Shown here piece after piece: positions 10,272 to 22,229 of a DNA stretch of 64,000 nucleotides. The DNA lies in contig JAADJZ010000040.1 of assembly GCA_011032825.1 (NCBI GenBank), positions 62,001-126,000 of the forward strand, given 5' to 3'. Both the position numbers and the translations under genes were made by a program. Numbering within the stretch: the stretch's first letter is position 1; the number at the start of each line of letters is the position of its first letter. The notes under the pieces were generated by a model. That model was not told where the DNA came from and did no database searches. It was given only the letters and a program-made list of their open reading frames with translations. This DNA comes from Massariosphaeria phaeospora (Eukaryota; Ascomycota; Dothideomycetes; Pleosporales).

Positions 10272-12787
10272 CTACCACTTGAAGCTCTCCTCAAAATACT
10301 CAATCCCTCTGCACCCCCTCTCAAGCGCCCTTACACTTGCCCTCCGCGCCTGGTCCGCCATTTGCGCGGGCCCACACGCCACAACAGCAAGTCTCCGCTT
10401 CCCAGCCTCCGCAACCGCCTCCGCAACCGCAGTATCCACTACCGGCCGCCCAGCCTTCACCTCCACACCCTTCACACCCCCTGCGAGTACATCGTCTTTA
10501 CTCTCCGCATCCTGCGTAACATGCACCACCAATTCCACCCTCTCATCCTGAAGCAGTGTCTGGAAATCTCGCATTACTGAAGCGAGGAACGCATGTTCGC
10601 GCACCGCCCACACGATCCGTAGAGATATGACTGATGATGGACTATTGGAGGATAGAAGACGCGTGAGGTGCGAGAGGGGGACGGCGATGCCGGTTCCGCC
10701 GACGAGGAAGAGGATGTTGGGGAATGTGTGGAGAGGCGTCGTGTGGCCGTAGGGCCCTTCGACGAGGACGCGGAGGGGTGTTGGAGAGGTGGATGCCCGC
10801 TGCGCAAGGCGGGAAGTGAAGCCGTCGTACGGCCGGATGAGGAATACGAGGGAGGAAGATGTTTCCCGTGGTGGTGGAGGGGTGGACAGGAGGAGGGCTT
10901 CTGATTCTGTGGAGGTGTCGGAGATGTCGGAGGCTGAGCGATGGATTGAGGGAAGTTGCACCGCTGCTGAGTGGCACCTGTCATCTACATCGTGGCTGCC
11001 TCTGTCAGACGCTACGTATGCGAGTGTGAAAGGATGGTTCTGGTGCGCATAGCGCAGATCATCAAGCACATAGAGATAGTAATACGTCCCCGGCTGCGGC
11101 GTCAAGAAGCTCTGCGAGCAGGGCACATCAAGCCGCACGAGATTGGAACTCGGGTCGTATGCAGCATTAGCCTTGGTGTTCCAGAAGCAGGGGTTGAACA
11201 ATAGGATGCGGACAGTGCGGAGAAGACGGTCGAGGATCCATATCACGAGGCAAGGCCAGATGAAGAAGTTCCAGTCGCCGTTGAAGATCTCGACGTGGCT
11301 AAGAGGAGTTAGCAGCGTTTTTGGGAATTAGCGGGGACGTGAACGGCTCGGAGACTTACTAGTACATGGTTAGGAGAACGATGATCGAGAAGACGATGTG
11401 TGTGACCAGAAAGATTTCGTAGTGACTGCGACGAAGGCCGTATACAGAGAATGCGAGGAGAGCGCACATGAAAATTGTTGCCTGTGTACTGTTAGCGTAA
11501 AGCAAAGCTACTGGATTGGTTAAGATGCTCTACCAATTCGCCATTCCAGAAATAGTGCCGTTGCATGTGCTTCCAGAGCATGTGCCAGCCACCAGCTGCA
11601 CTCACTTGTCAGCTAGCATACTTCAAAGGATTGTTGATACGTACGGTCAACAATCATCACCGTATATCCAACAGAATGCACCACCGCCTGCACAGTAGCA
11701 ACGCGTGCAACCCAGCGGTGGAAATTGTTGTACGTGCCAAACCCCCATCCTGTCAACCACATGAGAGTATTGTTCCGGGTCCCGAATAACCAAATGAGGG
11801 GAAAATTCGCAAGCGAGATGATGCCCGTCCTATCCGACACATATCTCCACCGCTGGATGTATTGCTGTGGCCAGTAGAGATTGCCTTCGGTCACTCGGTA
11901 GTCGATTGAGCAAAGGACGACGTTTAGAAGCACGAAGGTAGTGATGGTAAGACTTTGGATGCGGGGTGGGACGGTGCACCAGCCCATGTTCTGCGAGCAT
12001 CGGTAGCCGAAGGTTGCTGGAGTGATGATGTGTCGCTTGGAGAGAACATATAGTAGACTGGGGATTCTGTTCCTTTGGACACGTTCGTTCAACATTGATT
12101 CGCCTTCTGGACTGGGCTGCCATTCTTGTCGTTTGAATCCCTGAATCAGAGCGATTAGACGGGTGCCGACGCCAATACCGACAACAGCGGCCCAGAAGTA
12201 GTACAAAGCCCAACTACATAGACTAGTCAGTCCTAACCGAAAGCACATCTGACATGTTCACACTTACCCATAAACTAAATGAATGTTGTACTCGTAATCG
12301 GCCGCGTCCTGGAGAACAGTGAGAACGTAACGGCACAAGGCGCTCACTTTCTTACCAACGTCGTGAAACCTCGCTCGAAGAAAGATTCATCCGGTATAAC
12401 AACTATTCCTAGCTTTGGATACGTCAAAGCCTCCTCTGCATTCAACCGCTTCACGCCAGCGATCTGTTCCGGGGTATACTCGGAGATGACATCGTACGGC
12501 GGCAGCGTCACATTCGCCGTCCTCTGGCACATCTCGCTCGTGCCCTGCAACCATTCCGTGAGACCTTCAGCAGTACAATAGCTCTGTACACAAAGGTACA
12601 AGGAAGTCACTCGCAACAAACTCTGACACGATCTAATCTTCCTCGATAGCATCGGATCCGTATCGTTAAACGTGACATAGTTGAGGTTGAGCTCGCAGCC
12701 TGCGAAGCACCACTTTCCGGACCTCAAGGCATCAGTTTGGATGACGCTCCCGAGCAGAAGAAGTGTGTACGGAAGGTGGTTGCGCAT
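10272..12787 (-). CDS. Ferric/cupric reductase transmembrane protein (FRE family)
   Basis: Six exons (12787-12356, 12308-12268, 12213-11645, 11595-11534, 11481-11360, 11298-10272) with introns of 47-61 nt give 750 aa. It has a signal peptide and then an extracellular Cys-bearing segment. Next comes the ferric-reductase membrane domain with an H-x13-H haem pair (FHRW...VVHSVGY) and a second His region (RRSHYEIFLVTH). The cytosolic part has the FAD motif HPFTLA and the NADPH motif LVGGTGIAVP, and ends EYFEESFKW. By family it carries electrons from NADPH through FAD and two haems to extracellular Fe3+ or Cu2+ before uptake. Exon joins such as VDPGGWHML and TMYYHVEIFNGDW are phase-consistent. The start ATG has a good leader peptide. 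Confidence 0.93.
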
Positions 12788-13188
12788 GGAGAGCGAACGT
12801 CGTCGTGCGGGATGTGATGGAGCGACGTCGGAGGTTTCGGGGGAAATTCTTATCAGATCGTGCCGAGATTAGATCATCTTGCTCGGCAAACATCTCCTAC
12901 CATGGTTAGATCACATTGACACTTTGTAATGTTACACTATAGAGCAAGAGTACTGTCTACATACTCGAGATATTGTTTTCGCTGGTTCATACTTCTGGGT
13001 CTGAATGGATCCATGGATTGGTATACGTCACGTGGCTGTGGGGACAGAGACATCCGGTTGCATTCCGAGGTCTACCCCGCGTTTAGTCCTCCACAGCACC
13101 CGCTTCCCATCTCACCCATCACCATTCCCATCCCTCACACGGTCAGACAGTATTGAACAACAAGTACCCGCACACCCAGTCGTACACA
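12788..13188. promoter_or_regulatory. Divergent promoter region, ferric reductase / F-box-like gene
   Basis: This 401-bp spacer lies between two divergent start codons. It holds a pyrimidine-rich tract (13080-13140, CACCC/CATCACC) just before the plus-strand ATG, as in fungal 5' UTRs. No GATA-cluster typical of iron-repressed genes was evident beyond single sites. Confidence 0.45.
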
Positions 13189-13995
13189 ATGACCAGCCTA
13201 CTCACCCTCCCCGCCGAACTCCGCCTCCAAATTCTCAGCCACGTCCTGCAGCAACCCCGCAACGCCGGCCTCCTCCGCACCACGCCCACCCCCAAACCCA
13301 GCCTCCTCCTCGACTCCTCCTACACCGCCTCGCGCAACCTCAGCCTGCTCCTAACATGCCACCAATTCCAGCACGACTTCACGCAGCTCGCGTTCTCGCA
13401 CACGACCTTCGTCGTCACAGACATGTACTCGCCGCTAGCAACGCTGTTGCGTCCGCTGCAGCTGTGCCAGCTGTCGAGTTTGCGCCGGATCGCGTTTGTC
13501 GCGGGCACTAGGCAGTTCGAGGAAATGGTGCACTGGTGCCGATTTCCGTTCAACACGGAGGCTTTGCGGTTGGAAGAGCTGTCCGTGGTGCTGCATAGGA
13601 GCGCGTATTGGATCTATTTGTCTGATTTCACGACGGAAATGGTTGGTTTGCTGCGGCGCCTGGAGAATGTCAAAGTGCTGCGCTTCATCCGTAATATGGC
13701 ACACGTGAAAGGCGACTTTCGCACGTGGTATAATCGGATGATTGGGCTGGTTTTGAAGGAAGACCACTATCAACGGTATGATGCGCTGGGTGCGCCGAAT
13801 GTTGAGAGTACGTGGTGGGAGTGGAGTTACGTTGAAGAGGATGTGGCCTTTGAGTTAGTGGCGCAGGATGCGAAGCCAGTGATTCCTGAGGACCAGTATA
13901 TGGAGTTTGTGAAGCCGAAGGTCGAGAGGTTGGTCAAGGATATGGAGTTAGAAGAGGAAGACTCAGATCCGCGGTCACGAAATGGCTGGGGGTGA
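13189..13995 (+). CDS. Short fungal protein with F-box-like N-terminus
   Basis: A single exon of 268 aa. It opens with MTSLLTLPAELRLQILSHVL, resembling the LPxELxxxI core of F-box-like domains common in Dothideomycete hypotheticals. Leu-rich segments follow (LLTCHQFQHDF, LRRIAFVAGTRQFEEM), and the C-terminal tail is acidic (MELEEEDSD). The ATG at 13189 has a strong ACACA context. An upstream in-frame extension would need a TTG start and is rejected. If the F-box is real it would recruit a target to an SCF ubiquitin ligase; no substrate domain is recognisable. Many such short proteins have no known role. Confidence 0.75.
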   Translation: MTSLLTLPAELRLQILSHVLQQPRNAGLLRTTPTPKPSLLLDSSYTASRNLSLLLTCHQFQHDFTQLAFSHTTFVVTDMYSPLATLLRPLQLCQLSSLRRIAFVAGTRQFEEMVHWCRFPFNTEALRLEELSVVLHRSAYWIYLSDFTTEMVGLLRRLENVKVLRFIRNMAHVKGDFRTWYNRMIGLVLKEDHYQRYDALGAPNVESTWWEWSYVEEDVAFELVAQDAKPVIPEDQYMEFVKPKVERLVKDMELEEEDSDPRSRNGWG

Positions 13996-14219
13996 GGGGC
14001 CAAGATGATTGAATGAATGTATTGAGCGCAGCATTGGCCATGCCCATGCAAGACAGATCCGAAGTACATCGGTCCACCTTGAAAACTGCCAGCCTACGCT
14101 ATTCGGAGCCTTCATCTACTCCTGGGACAGAGCCGGTCGGAATCCTGTTTCACTCTGGATCTTCACTTCGCTGTGCCGCTCTTATAAAAGCATCCTGACA
14201 CAGACTGGGCCGAAGATCA

Positions 14220-16861
14220 CTACGGGTTGTCATTGAAATAACACTTGAAATTGCGCTCGAAGCCCGCATTCTTCGGCCTCCACTTTGCCTCGTCTCGATG
14301 AACCGCGCAGTAATTCTTCCACCAATGGAGTCTGTCATCCCAGTTCAGCCCAGTACCTCCCGTACTCATAATTGTGCCCTTGACGTTGAGGTACGAGAAA
14401 TCCACGACTGTTTTTTTGATGTTTGTAGGATCACGGACATTGATCTTGACTGGATGGCTACAACCGGTAACGAGTCCTTCGCGCGAAGGACCGCCGAGTT
14501 GGAGGCCGTTGTGGTCGCCGAAGAGTTCCCATTCTATGTGCGAGTTTGCGCGCTCCATCTCCTGGTGGACTTTGAGGATGTAGCGTATGTCTCTTGTTGG
14601 CAAAGGGGTCGGTGGCGGCGGCGGCGGCGATGACGATGACGATGACGATGACGGGGTTGGTTTCTGAAAGACGCGATATTGCACTGTTCCGCATCCAGAA
14701 GAAGACTGGATCATGCCAGACTCAGCCATGACGTGGGAGTTGTATCGGCCTGTAAAAGACCCGTCAGTTATTGAGTAATGTCGTACAAGAAGGTGCATGA
14801 CTTACAAGGAGTACTTTGGTTAAACCTGCTGAACATCTCATCGCAACTAAAGTTGCAGTCCTCTTTAACATCCACCCAATTGAACGCAAAGGTATATGAG
14901 TGGGCTTCGGTCCTGAAATGATTGCGCTGCTTCAGACTCTTGGCTTCCTTGCAGAAGAGAGCGACCTGTCTGCGCCAACGTGTTAGCTGCTTAACGACAC
15001 CGGGGCTTCGGGGGAAATGCTTACTCGTTCCACCATGCAATTTCGACAGCCACGAGTTTCTGGGAGTCGCACACCGGTTTCAATTGCGAGAGGCTGTTTT
15101 GTAAAGCATCGCTGACGAGCATATCGAGGAGCTCGCCTTGAGCTTCCCAGTTGCTGGTTGGGTACTGATGAGGATAATACGATTTCATCCATTCGACACA
15201 TCTGCAGCCTTTGTATTTCCCCTGGTTGAGGATATTGTTAGCTCAACTCGAAGTATTGAACAAGCAACTGGCTTCATACCTCGGGACATCTATCCTTGTC
15301 GCCCGCCATGCACTCTCGTGAGCTACACACCGGGGACATGGGACTCGCATCTGCCTTTATATCGCACGTTATCTCTTCCTCTTCCTCGTCATCGTCGTCG
15401 TTATCGTTCTCATCTTTGATTTCGAACTCCGTTTTCGCCAAGTAAACATCCTGTAACGCCAACCGCTGATTGTACAGGTCGTCCAAATGCAGAGACGCAG
15501 CGAGAACAGTAAGAAAAACGGTCCGCGCTAGAACCGACTTCACCTTTGTATTATACCCTTGGAGCTCAGGCATCTTTGCAGCGGCATACGCTAACGCCTC
15601 CACACCCACGGCAAGGTGCTCTAGTTTGAACCGAATTTTGTTCAGTTGAAGGTCGGGCTGGTTGAAGTTTATGAGTGCCAGGTATCCTAACTTGCCTGCC
15701 GCTTCGAGTATGTATTCTCCTGCTCGGGCGAACTCAACGGGGCACAACTGGATGAGATCGAAACTCGTTGCTTGTCCCGCGCTAGAGGCTTTACGAAAAT
15801 GAGGGCAAACGTGGTGTCCGAAGCCGATTTGTGTGATAAAATCCGATAGACGCTCTGCTGTGTCTTCGGGGAAGTGGATGAGAAGATCACCAACTTTGTG
15901 GTCGTCGATGTCCGCTGTTAGGACGCTAACGGTCGGATAGGCCCTGTCCATTGTGAGAATTATAGCTCTTATAGCAGGAAACGAATGCCGGAATGTCACT
16001 TACGCCGCTGTCGAGCTGGATGTGGCTGTTATCGTTGCCGTCATTTTCCTCGTGTCGTCACTTGCCGTCTCGAACACTACCTTACTCTCCCCTTTCACCT
16101 TCCCCAACCTCTCCAAATCCTCAACCTTGATGTGTGCTTTCGGGTTGAACACTGGCGGGGGTTGCGGCTCGTGATGATTCCAATATGTCATATTCCACGC
16201 GACCCTTAGGTACCAATTCAATGTCAACAACAGCGTAAGAGGCTGGATCCTCGACGGACGAAGGATCCCTGTACGTGCTTGTAGTCGGCGGCCGGGCTCT
16301 TGCAACACCTGAAGAACAGATTGTTTACAGGCATCGCTGAAAGGATCTTGGCAAGAGTCTTGGGATGCGGCTTTGCTTAGATCGGACAGTAGGTCCGGAC
16401 CAAACGAGATTTCGATGCCGGACGCTGGGAACGTCTCGAATATGCCTGTAGGATGCAGACGGACATCTCGGCCGGTTGCGTCGGGAACATTGAACTGTTT
16501 TGTAGGGTTATTGGTTGTTTGGACTAGGGTGTGTTGTTGAAGGGCTACTTACGCTGCTTGGAAAGTAATCTTGCAAGTTCTTGATAGGAAAAGTTGGCAC
16601 CGCATCGCGTTCGACACCAGGGGCTGTTTTTGACTGGGTCTTGATACTGATTGTACCTGAGGTAGAGGTGGTAGTTGCAGAGACAGAGCTGGAAGTTGCA
16701 GAGACAGAGCTGGAAGTTGCAGAGACAGAGCTGGAAGTTGCAGAGACAGAGCTGGAAGTTGCAGAGACAGAACCGGTAGTTGCAGAGGTAGAGCTGGCAG
16801 CAGCAGACGAAAGAACACTTTGGCAACAAAGCGATACGACGAACAGCCAAAGCCGAAACAT
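14220..16861 (-). CDS. Large secreted protein of unknown function with Ser/Thr repeat and conserved-looking C-terminus
   Basis: Six exons (16861-16553, 16494-16004, 15943-15280, 15221-15025, 14969-14806, 14749-14220) with introns of 55-60 nt give 784 aa. After a signal peptide (MFRLWLFVVSLCCQSVLSS) comes a Ser/Thr linker of heptads (SVSATSS), encoded by 21-bp repeats. A globular region then has an acidic stretch (ENDNDDDDEEEEE) followed by cysteines (CSSRECMAGDKDRCPEGKYKGCRCVEW). About residues 641-660 are a poly-Ser/poly-Pro hinge. The last domain contains Cys, Trp and DPTNIKK/NWDDRLHWWKNYC motifs and looks folded. I do not recognise the family. The architecture (secreted, repeat linker, two Cys domains) fits a cell-wall or apoplastic protein. 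All six junctions keep phase, so the model is well supported. Confidence 0.8.
16674..16799 (-). repeat. 21-bp coding minisatellite, six units
   Basis: Six tandem units start at 16674, 16695, 16716, 16737, 16758 and 16779. The first four are identical (GTTGCAGAGACAGAGCTGGAA on the plus strand) and the last two diverge. They encode Ser/Thr-rich heptads in the secreted 784-aa protein. Identical units imply recent slippage or unequal exchange, so unit number may vary between strains. Confidence 0.9.
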
Positions 16862-17692
16862 GGTAAAAGTTTGCAAGATCGTTGAAGTTTTCGGATTTCT
16901 GCTGATTGAAGAAGACTGAAAAGGACTTAGTCGAAGGATCTTAGATCGTGCTTTACCTCTGCGCTCAACAGACAGCCGAGAAATAGGCTCAACACTAACT
17001 ACCACTACAGCATCGACGACTGCTAGGTCCACCAATGTTCGACAGAGATATTAACCAATACTGGGCATCCGTTCCTGGAAATCTCGCCCTGCCTATTGAC
17101 CGCTTAGCTCGAGTAGAGCTAAAAGGACGAAAGGTCATCCTACCCAGCTACAAGTGTGATTGCCGCAGATCCCACATACGAGTAACAAGACACACACTGA
17201 GCATCTGGTGCATCAACCGCGAAGCCCAGCATCTAGTTCAGCGCCCAGAAGCCGAAGTGAATGTTTGACGGTGACAATCGTGATATGCCACGACGCAGCG
17301 CTCGCGTGAGTAGCACCAGCTTCGTACAATGCACAAAAGGGGCGCAATGACTTATCACAAGTCTGCGATTGGCTTAGCAGAAACACAATAGCACAGAGTG
17401 ATATAGTGACAAAAAAAAGAAGAGGTTGTCCGCTTGATTTTAGCTTCGTCGTAGGATCAAACTTGTGGGCTTTTCGTAGGCACATGCAGGATGCTGTGCG
17501 CCGACCGCAGTGTTTGGATTGAGATTTGTGGGGAGTGCTACAAGTGGTCGATAGTGCTATAACGGTGGACTGGCCAGGATCGAATGCCATCTTTGAGACT
17601 AGATCAGCGCTGTCTACACTGAATCGCAACCATATAGACCTCGGAAACTCACAAAACTCCGCATGCTCGTTGTCAATTCCCTCATCACTCAA
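16862..17692. other. Divergent intergenic region
   Basis: 831 bp lie between the starts of the large secreted protein (minus) and the metallopeptidase (plus). Short open frames at 17035-17268 and 17526-17732 lack protein-like composition. It presumably carries promoters for both secreted-protein genes. No clear TATA box was identified. Confidence 0.5.
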
Positions 17693-19199
17693 ATGCTGTC
17701 CTCTCTCATCAACGCGCTTTCATTCGGCCTAGTCTTCCTCTTCGTGGGGGCTCACTCCTACCAGATAGACACTGGATGCTGCAAATGGTATGGGAAAGAT
17801 GGCGGCATTGGTATGTGAGCACACTGCCTTTCCAGTATCCACAAACTTACCGTCGTCACAGTCGATATCTGCAATATGATACACGACGGCATGACTCGAG
17901 CTTTCGAGCTAGTCGATGCGGGACTCGCCATCGTGAACAAGCCCGCGGCACAACGAACTGCACACGAAAGAGAGCTGATAGGACATCTGTTTGCGACGGA
18001 AGGACAGCACCCCGACAGTGTCGATTTGTGGGGAGTGAATAGTAAGTATCCAGGGTGGTAGCAGTTTTCTGGCGGCGCCGATAAGATTGCTCTGCGTTGA
18101 CGGATGACTGACGGTCCCAGATACTTTGACCTCTATCCTCACCAATGTCCGTCAACACACACACGCACCCGCCGCAACGGACATGGTACGTTTCCTTTTG
18201 CCTAGCCATACTGTTTCGATACCTGACACTCTAGGTTATAATGTGCCATGTCGAAGACCCCAACATCGTCAAATCGGAAACCATCAACGGGCAATTTTTT
18301 TACTACTTTGAGACCTTTGTTCATGACTACCTCAACTACGAACTCTCGGGAATGAGGAAAACGTACTTTGCCAACGCAGAGGAGGTGGAAACGTGCCGAG
18401 ATACGTCGAAACGAGACCTCGGCCAAACGAGCGTCGTGTACCAGCCTGCTGCGAACCAGAATGTTCCTACATGGAACACTCAAATCCAAATTCCCGAAAG
18501 GATCATGATCTGTTCGTGGGTCTTGAATTACTGGAGAGTAAGGCGCACCCGGACTTGGTTTGACACTCAAAATGCTTTCAAGAAACATTCCTGGGCAGCA
18601 ATTGCGATTCGTGTTGTTGGGGCGCTCAAATTTCCTTTTACTTCGATAGGTAAATATACTGGAGTCAAGGGCAAAGAGCAGGCGAAAGCACATGCTAACT
18701 CGGATAGATATCGAATCCCTTTTCGATAAGCTATTGGTCCATGAGATGACTCATTTACACAGCACGGGAAGCGCTGTAGATGTACGTTAGCCGGCTTGGT
18801 ACTGTCGGTATTGCGAGCTTAGCACTGACATCTGCGAAGGTGCATGGACTGCCCACAACACTAGGTACAAGTGGAGTAGCCTACGGCTGGAAGGCTGCTC
18901 GATACGTGGCGAAGCACCCGGTTGGGGGCATTGGTGGCCGAAAGAATGCAGGTATGATTCCCCACCCCGAGAGGCCTGGATGGATACCACCTGCCCATGT
19001 GATTTGTTTAGACTCTGTGTTTTGAGATCGAGCATCATTTGCTAACTGTGATCGTAGATAGCATAGCTCTATTCTGCCTCGGTAAGCTTCTTCATCTGCG
19101 TCACACCGGCGGGCTCACCTAACTGACCCGGACACAGCCGCTAAACTGCTAAGCGGGACTCCACCGCGGAGAGTTTTGGAGGACGGACGGATCGTATAG
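17693..19199 (+). CDS. Secreted zinc metallopeptidase, M35/aspzincin-like
   Basis: Eight exons: 17693-17810, 17862-18041, 18121-18185, 18235-18649, 18708-18781, 18840-18951, 19058-19081 and 19138-19199. Introns are 49-106 nt, several with GCTAACT or CTGAC branch sites. They give 349 aa. There is a signal peptide (LSFGLVFLFVGAHS). The zinc motif is HEMTH, His271-His275 with Glu272 as base. GTSGVAYGW then matches the loop preceding the third ligand, which is probably Asp322 in NADSIALF, the aspzincin-type arrangement. It ends RRVLEDGRIV. It should cleave proteins extracellularly. An in-frame ATG at 17663 would lengthen the n-region by 10 residues; I prefer 17693 because it gives a more usual signal peptide. 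Seven introns in such a short gene is high for a fungus. Confidence 0.88.
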
Positions 19200-19442
19200 A
19201 TGTGGACTTTAGACGATGCTCGGCGCCCGTAAGAAGGTGACAGCTGCATGGCAGGGGCAGGGGAACTTGCTGAGACGAACTGTGCACGAGGGAGAGAGGG
19301 GTCCGTAACGTTTTCGTACCAATTGCATTACGGAGCACAAGAGCCACCTGCACGACAGCGAGTTCCAAGCGCGTGCATCTATGGTTGTTTATATCTCTAA
19401 CTTGTACTGTTAAATAATCTGCTCGTACAAGCAATTACCGCA

Positions 19443-20908
19443 TTAGCGGCTGATAGCGGCCTCGCTTGCCTTCAAGCTACCCACGACGGCAAAGCATATT
19501 AGCGGAGTGACTGCGTAACTCATCTACATATTGTGTCAGCCATAATCCACGGTACACGCATCAGTGCCGTCACTCACAGTCAAAAACTTGGCAATTGCCA
19601 GCTTCTCCATTTCCGGGCTTCCGTTGACCTCAGTGAGCGCCACTAGTATCATTGCTGGTGGCCCGCAGGGCATCAACATAAGTACGAACCATAGCATAGG
19701 ATCGTCCGCTAGAAGGTCAGTTTTCGAGGCAAGCGCCCAGATCAAGGGAATGCTAATCCTGCTCATGTTGTCAGCACTGAGAGCGAGCGTCGTGCGGGAA
19801 CATACAAAGGCCATATGAAGAAGCGTACGAGGGTGACAAGGGCAAAGCTAGTCTTGGACACCTCGCCGCTGTCCTCGCCCCGTTTCATCTTGCGCAAGCT
19901 CTGGCTGAGTTTTACCCCGACCACGATGATCTGCAAAGAAGCGAAGAGATCGCCGACGTTCTTGATAGCGGTTGTAAGCCAGGCGTTCAGATATCCTCCC
20001 TCCGTACTGTCGTTGAAGAAGAGCCGGTGCAAAGGCGGCGTGAGACCAATGATGGCGCCGATGATGGCGCCGATGATCGGAGCGTTCGCGAATTGATACA
20101 AGACATCAAGGGTCTCCTGCGCCCATGGCGAAAGGTTTTCCCATCGTCGCTGGCCTTTATTGTATGCTCTCCGCCCGGTGCGATTCGTGTGGCGAACAAG
20201 GCGCTGCGGCAGCAGAGACGTGTCCTCGTCGATGACACCATCTGGTCCCCGTTCCATGTCACTGCCCTCTCCGTCTCCCTGATCATCCTGCGCATCGTCT
20301 TCCTCAGTGTCCTCGTGCTCAGGCGCATCCTCGTCGTTGGGGCGGAGCAGCCGCGGGCCCAGGGCGAAAGTAAGCGAGTTGCTGACCATGGAGTTGATCA
20401 GAAAGTACGACTCGGCCCGATCGATGGCATCCGCGGCATTGTCCCCATCCTGCAGTATAGTGGCGAGAATGCCGGTGGCATTGAGGGACTGGATCAGCAA
20501 GAGCGGCAAGCTCGTGGTGTTGTTGAAAGCAATTGCGGGCGTAACCCAACTCGGGAGCTTCAGGATTCGGGTTGCGGCGACACCGAGCAACATGGAGATG
20601 ACATTGTAGACGACTGCCCATACTGCCGCACATCAGCAGGCATTAGCAAACCGTCGGCCGGCGTACGTACTGAGGACGGGGAGATAGCGGACGGCGGTCC
20701 CTTGCTGCAGGTTGGAGCCAACCTTGTAGATGAGCAGCGCCGGCAGGAAGACGCGCACACAGGTCGACGACACCTCCTTCGCGCTTCGGCCCGACAGCAG
20801 GTTGAACTGCGCGCAGAGGACGCCGAAGAAGATGGTCAGGAGGACCGAGACGGATGCTTGAATGGCTCCCATAAAGGGAACCATCAGTTCGGCGATGGCG
20901 ACGCCCAT
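19443..20908 (-). CDS. Membrane transport protein, auxin efflux carrier/PIN-like family
   Basis: Four exons (20908-20671, 20622-19806, 19758-19578, 19523-19443) with introns of 48, 47 and 54 nt give 438 aa. The N-terminal half has hydrophobic helices (ASVSVLLTIFFGVLCAQF; AVVYNVISMLLGVAATRIL) and the family motif FNNTTSLPLLLIQSL. A long acidic, Ser-poor cytosolic loop (EDAPEHEDTEEDDAQDDQGD) follows. The C-terminal half has NAPIIGAIIGAIIGLTPPL, PLIWALASKTDLLADDPMLW and an MPCGPPAMIL helix, all typical of fungal members. The last exon encodes MSYAVTPLICFAVVGSLKAS. The family moves small organic substrates, often at the ER in yeasts; the cargo here is unknown. Expression is likely independent of the neighbouring convergent peptidase gene. 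Confidence 0.92.
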
Positions 20909-22229
20909 GGTGAGTTGCTGGGCGGGTAGTCAAGGACGGAGGGGAGGAAGATGGCGGAAGGAGGTGCCGAGTGCAGCGCACACAGCCGACTTATAAACAG
21001 GATGGCAGCCATGCACTGCAACAGCAGCTATCGCGAACCTTGGTACGGAGGCGCGGCGCGTTGGCGTGTCCTCACGATAATACCGGTATACAAAGGGAGG
21101 TTGCGGGCTGCACCCACGTCATGCAGGAACGCAGTTGGGGTGTCGTGTGCCCCGCCGAGCCCTCCCGCTCGTTGGCCCGTTGGCTCGCTGGCTCATTGGA
21201 ACTTGGCAAGCGGCGCCGCGCCGAGGAGATGAGCGGGCGGGCGCCTCCTCTGTCATCGCCCAAATCCTGATGTCGACGTCCGTGCGGTGAGGAGAGGGAA
21301 GCGATTTGGAGACGGCTGGAGTCTGGCGGTGGTTAAGACGGTGAAGAAGAGCTAGAGTCTGGACGTGACAGTGCAGGCGATGCGTGGCCCGCGCCAATCA
21401 CAACGCGCCGCCAATCCTCGCTTACACCTGCCCTTTCCGTTCCGTCTTCGTTCTTTCTTTTCCTTCGTGCCTGGGCTCACACCTGGGCACCTTCCAGCCG
21501 TCTCGAACGTCTCTTGACACGAACAGCATGTCTTCGAAGCCAAATATCATGACAAGAAAACGCTCCAGCGCAGTAGAAGGTGCCCGCGTGTTCCGGGGAA
21601 GTGCCTCTATCATGTTGCTGTTGTGGCATTCTCGAGAGCCTTACCATATGCTCCGCTCAACACTTTCAAGTTTGTTTAATCCTCCTACCGGCAGACATTC
21701 GAACGCATCGAAGTTTCGGCTGCATAACCGTCGCACCTTGAGCGAAGAGACGGAAGTATCAAAGTATTAGGGGACTGACCCTAGATATTAAGCCGCAGAA
21801 CCCGATCCCCGCGTCGACAATCACCACTACTCGGAAACTAGGCTTCAATATCACAGAGATTATCTTATGCCGCTGCAGTCCAGGCTTACGTCGACTCACC
21901 GGACAAAATGCCAGGAGCCAACCAGCTCCCCGCGTGTTACGCCATCTGCACAAAACATGCGAGTGGCACTCCGCTGTCCAGCCTCGCAGCACACACCGGA
22001 GTGCTGCCTGCTGATGGCCACGTTCTTTTCTGTCATTTGCGTGCCTCACGTTAGCTGCATATTGTAGAGGCGGCCGCTGCAACAACCTTCAGTCAAAGTC
22101 CGCAAGGCTGAGCATGCATCGTTGACAGGGTGAACCACATCTGCCTAGATAAACCCGACAAGTTCAACCCGGTTCACGCACCATCTCGGACCATCTTACT
22201 TCTTCGGAGCGTTCCTCCTTCGCCTCGAC
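20909..22229. other. Divergent intergenic region, transporter / CorA-like gene
   Basis: 1.3 kb between two start codons. It is GC-rich near 21100-21260 and CT-rich at 21420-21480 (TTTCTTTTCCTTC). A Ser/Arg-rich open frame from an ATG at 21528 has no introns, no homolog-like motif and ends at 21770; I do not call it a gene. Confidence 0.5.

Noticed and set aside
13153..13188. N-terminal extension of the F-box-like protein
   Set aside because: It would begin at a TTG codon; the ATG at 13189 has a strong context and starts directly at the conserved motif.
20027..20929. 300-codon plus-strand open frame
   Set aside because: It lies antisense to the auxin-efflux-type gene, whose spliced minus-strand product has clear membrane motifs. 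The plus-strand translation is Arg/Gly/Asp-rich with no fold signal.
21384..21770. Possible small gene in the divergent spacer
   Set aside because: No domain, signal peptide or splice support; basic Ser/Arg-rich composition is common in random GC-rich sequence.
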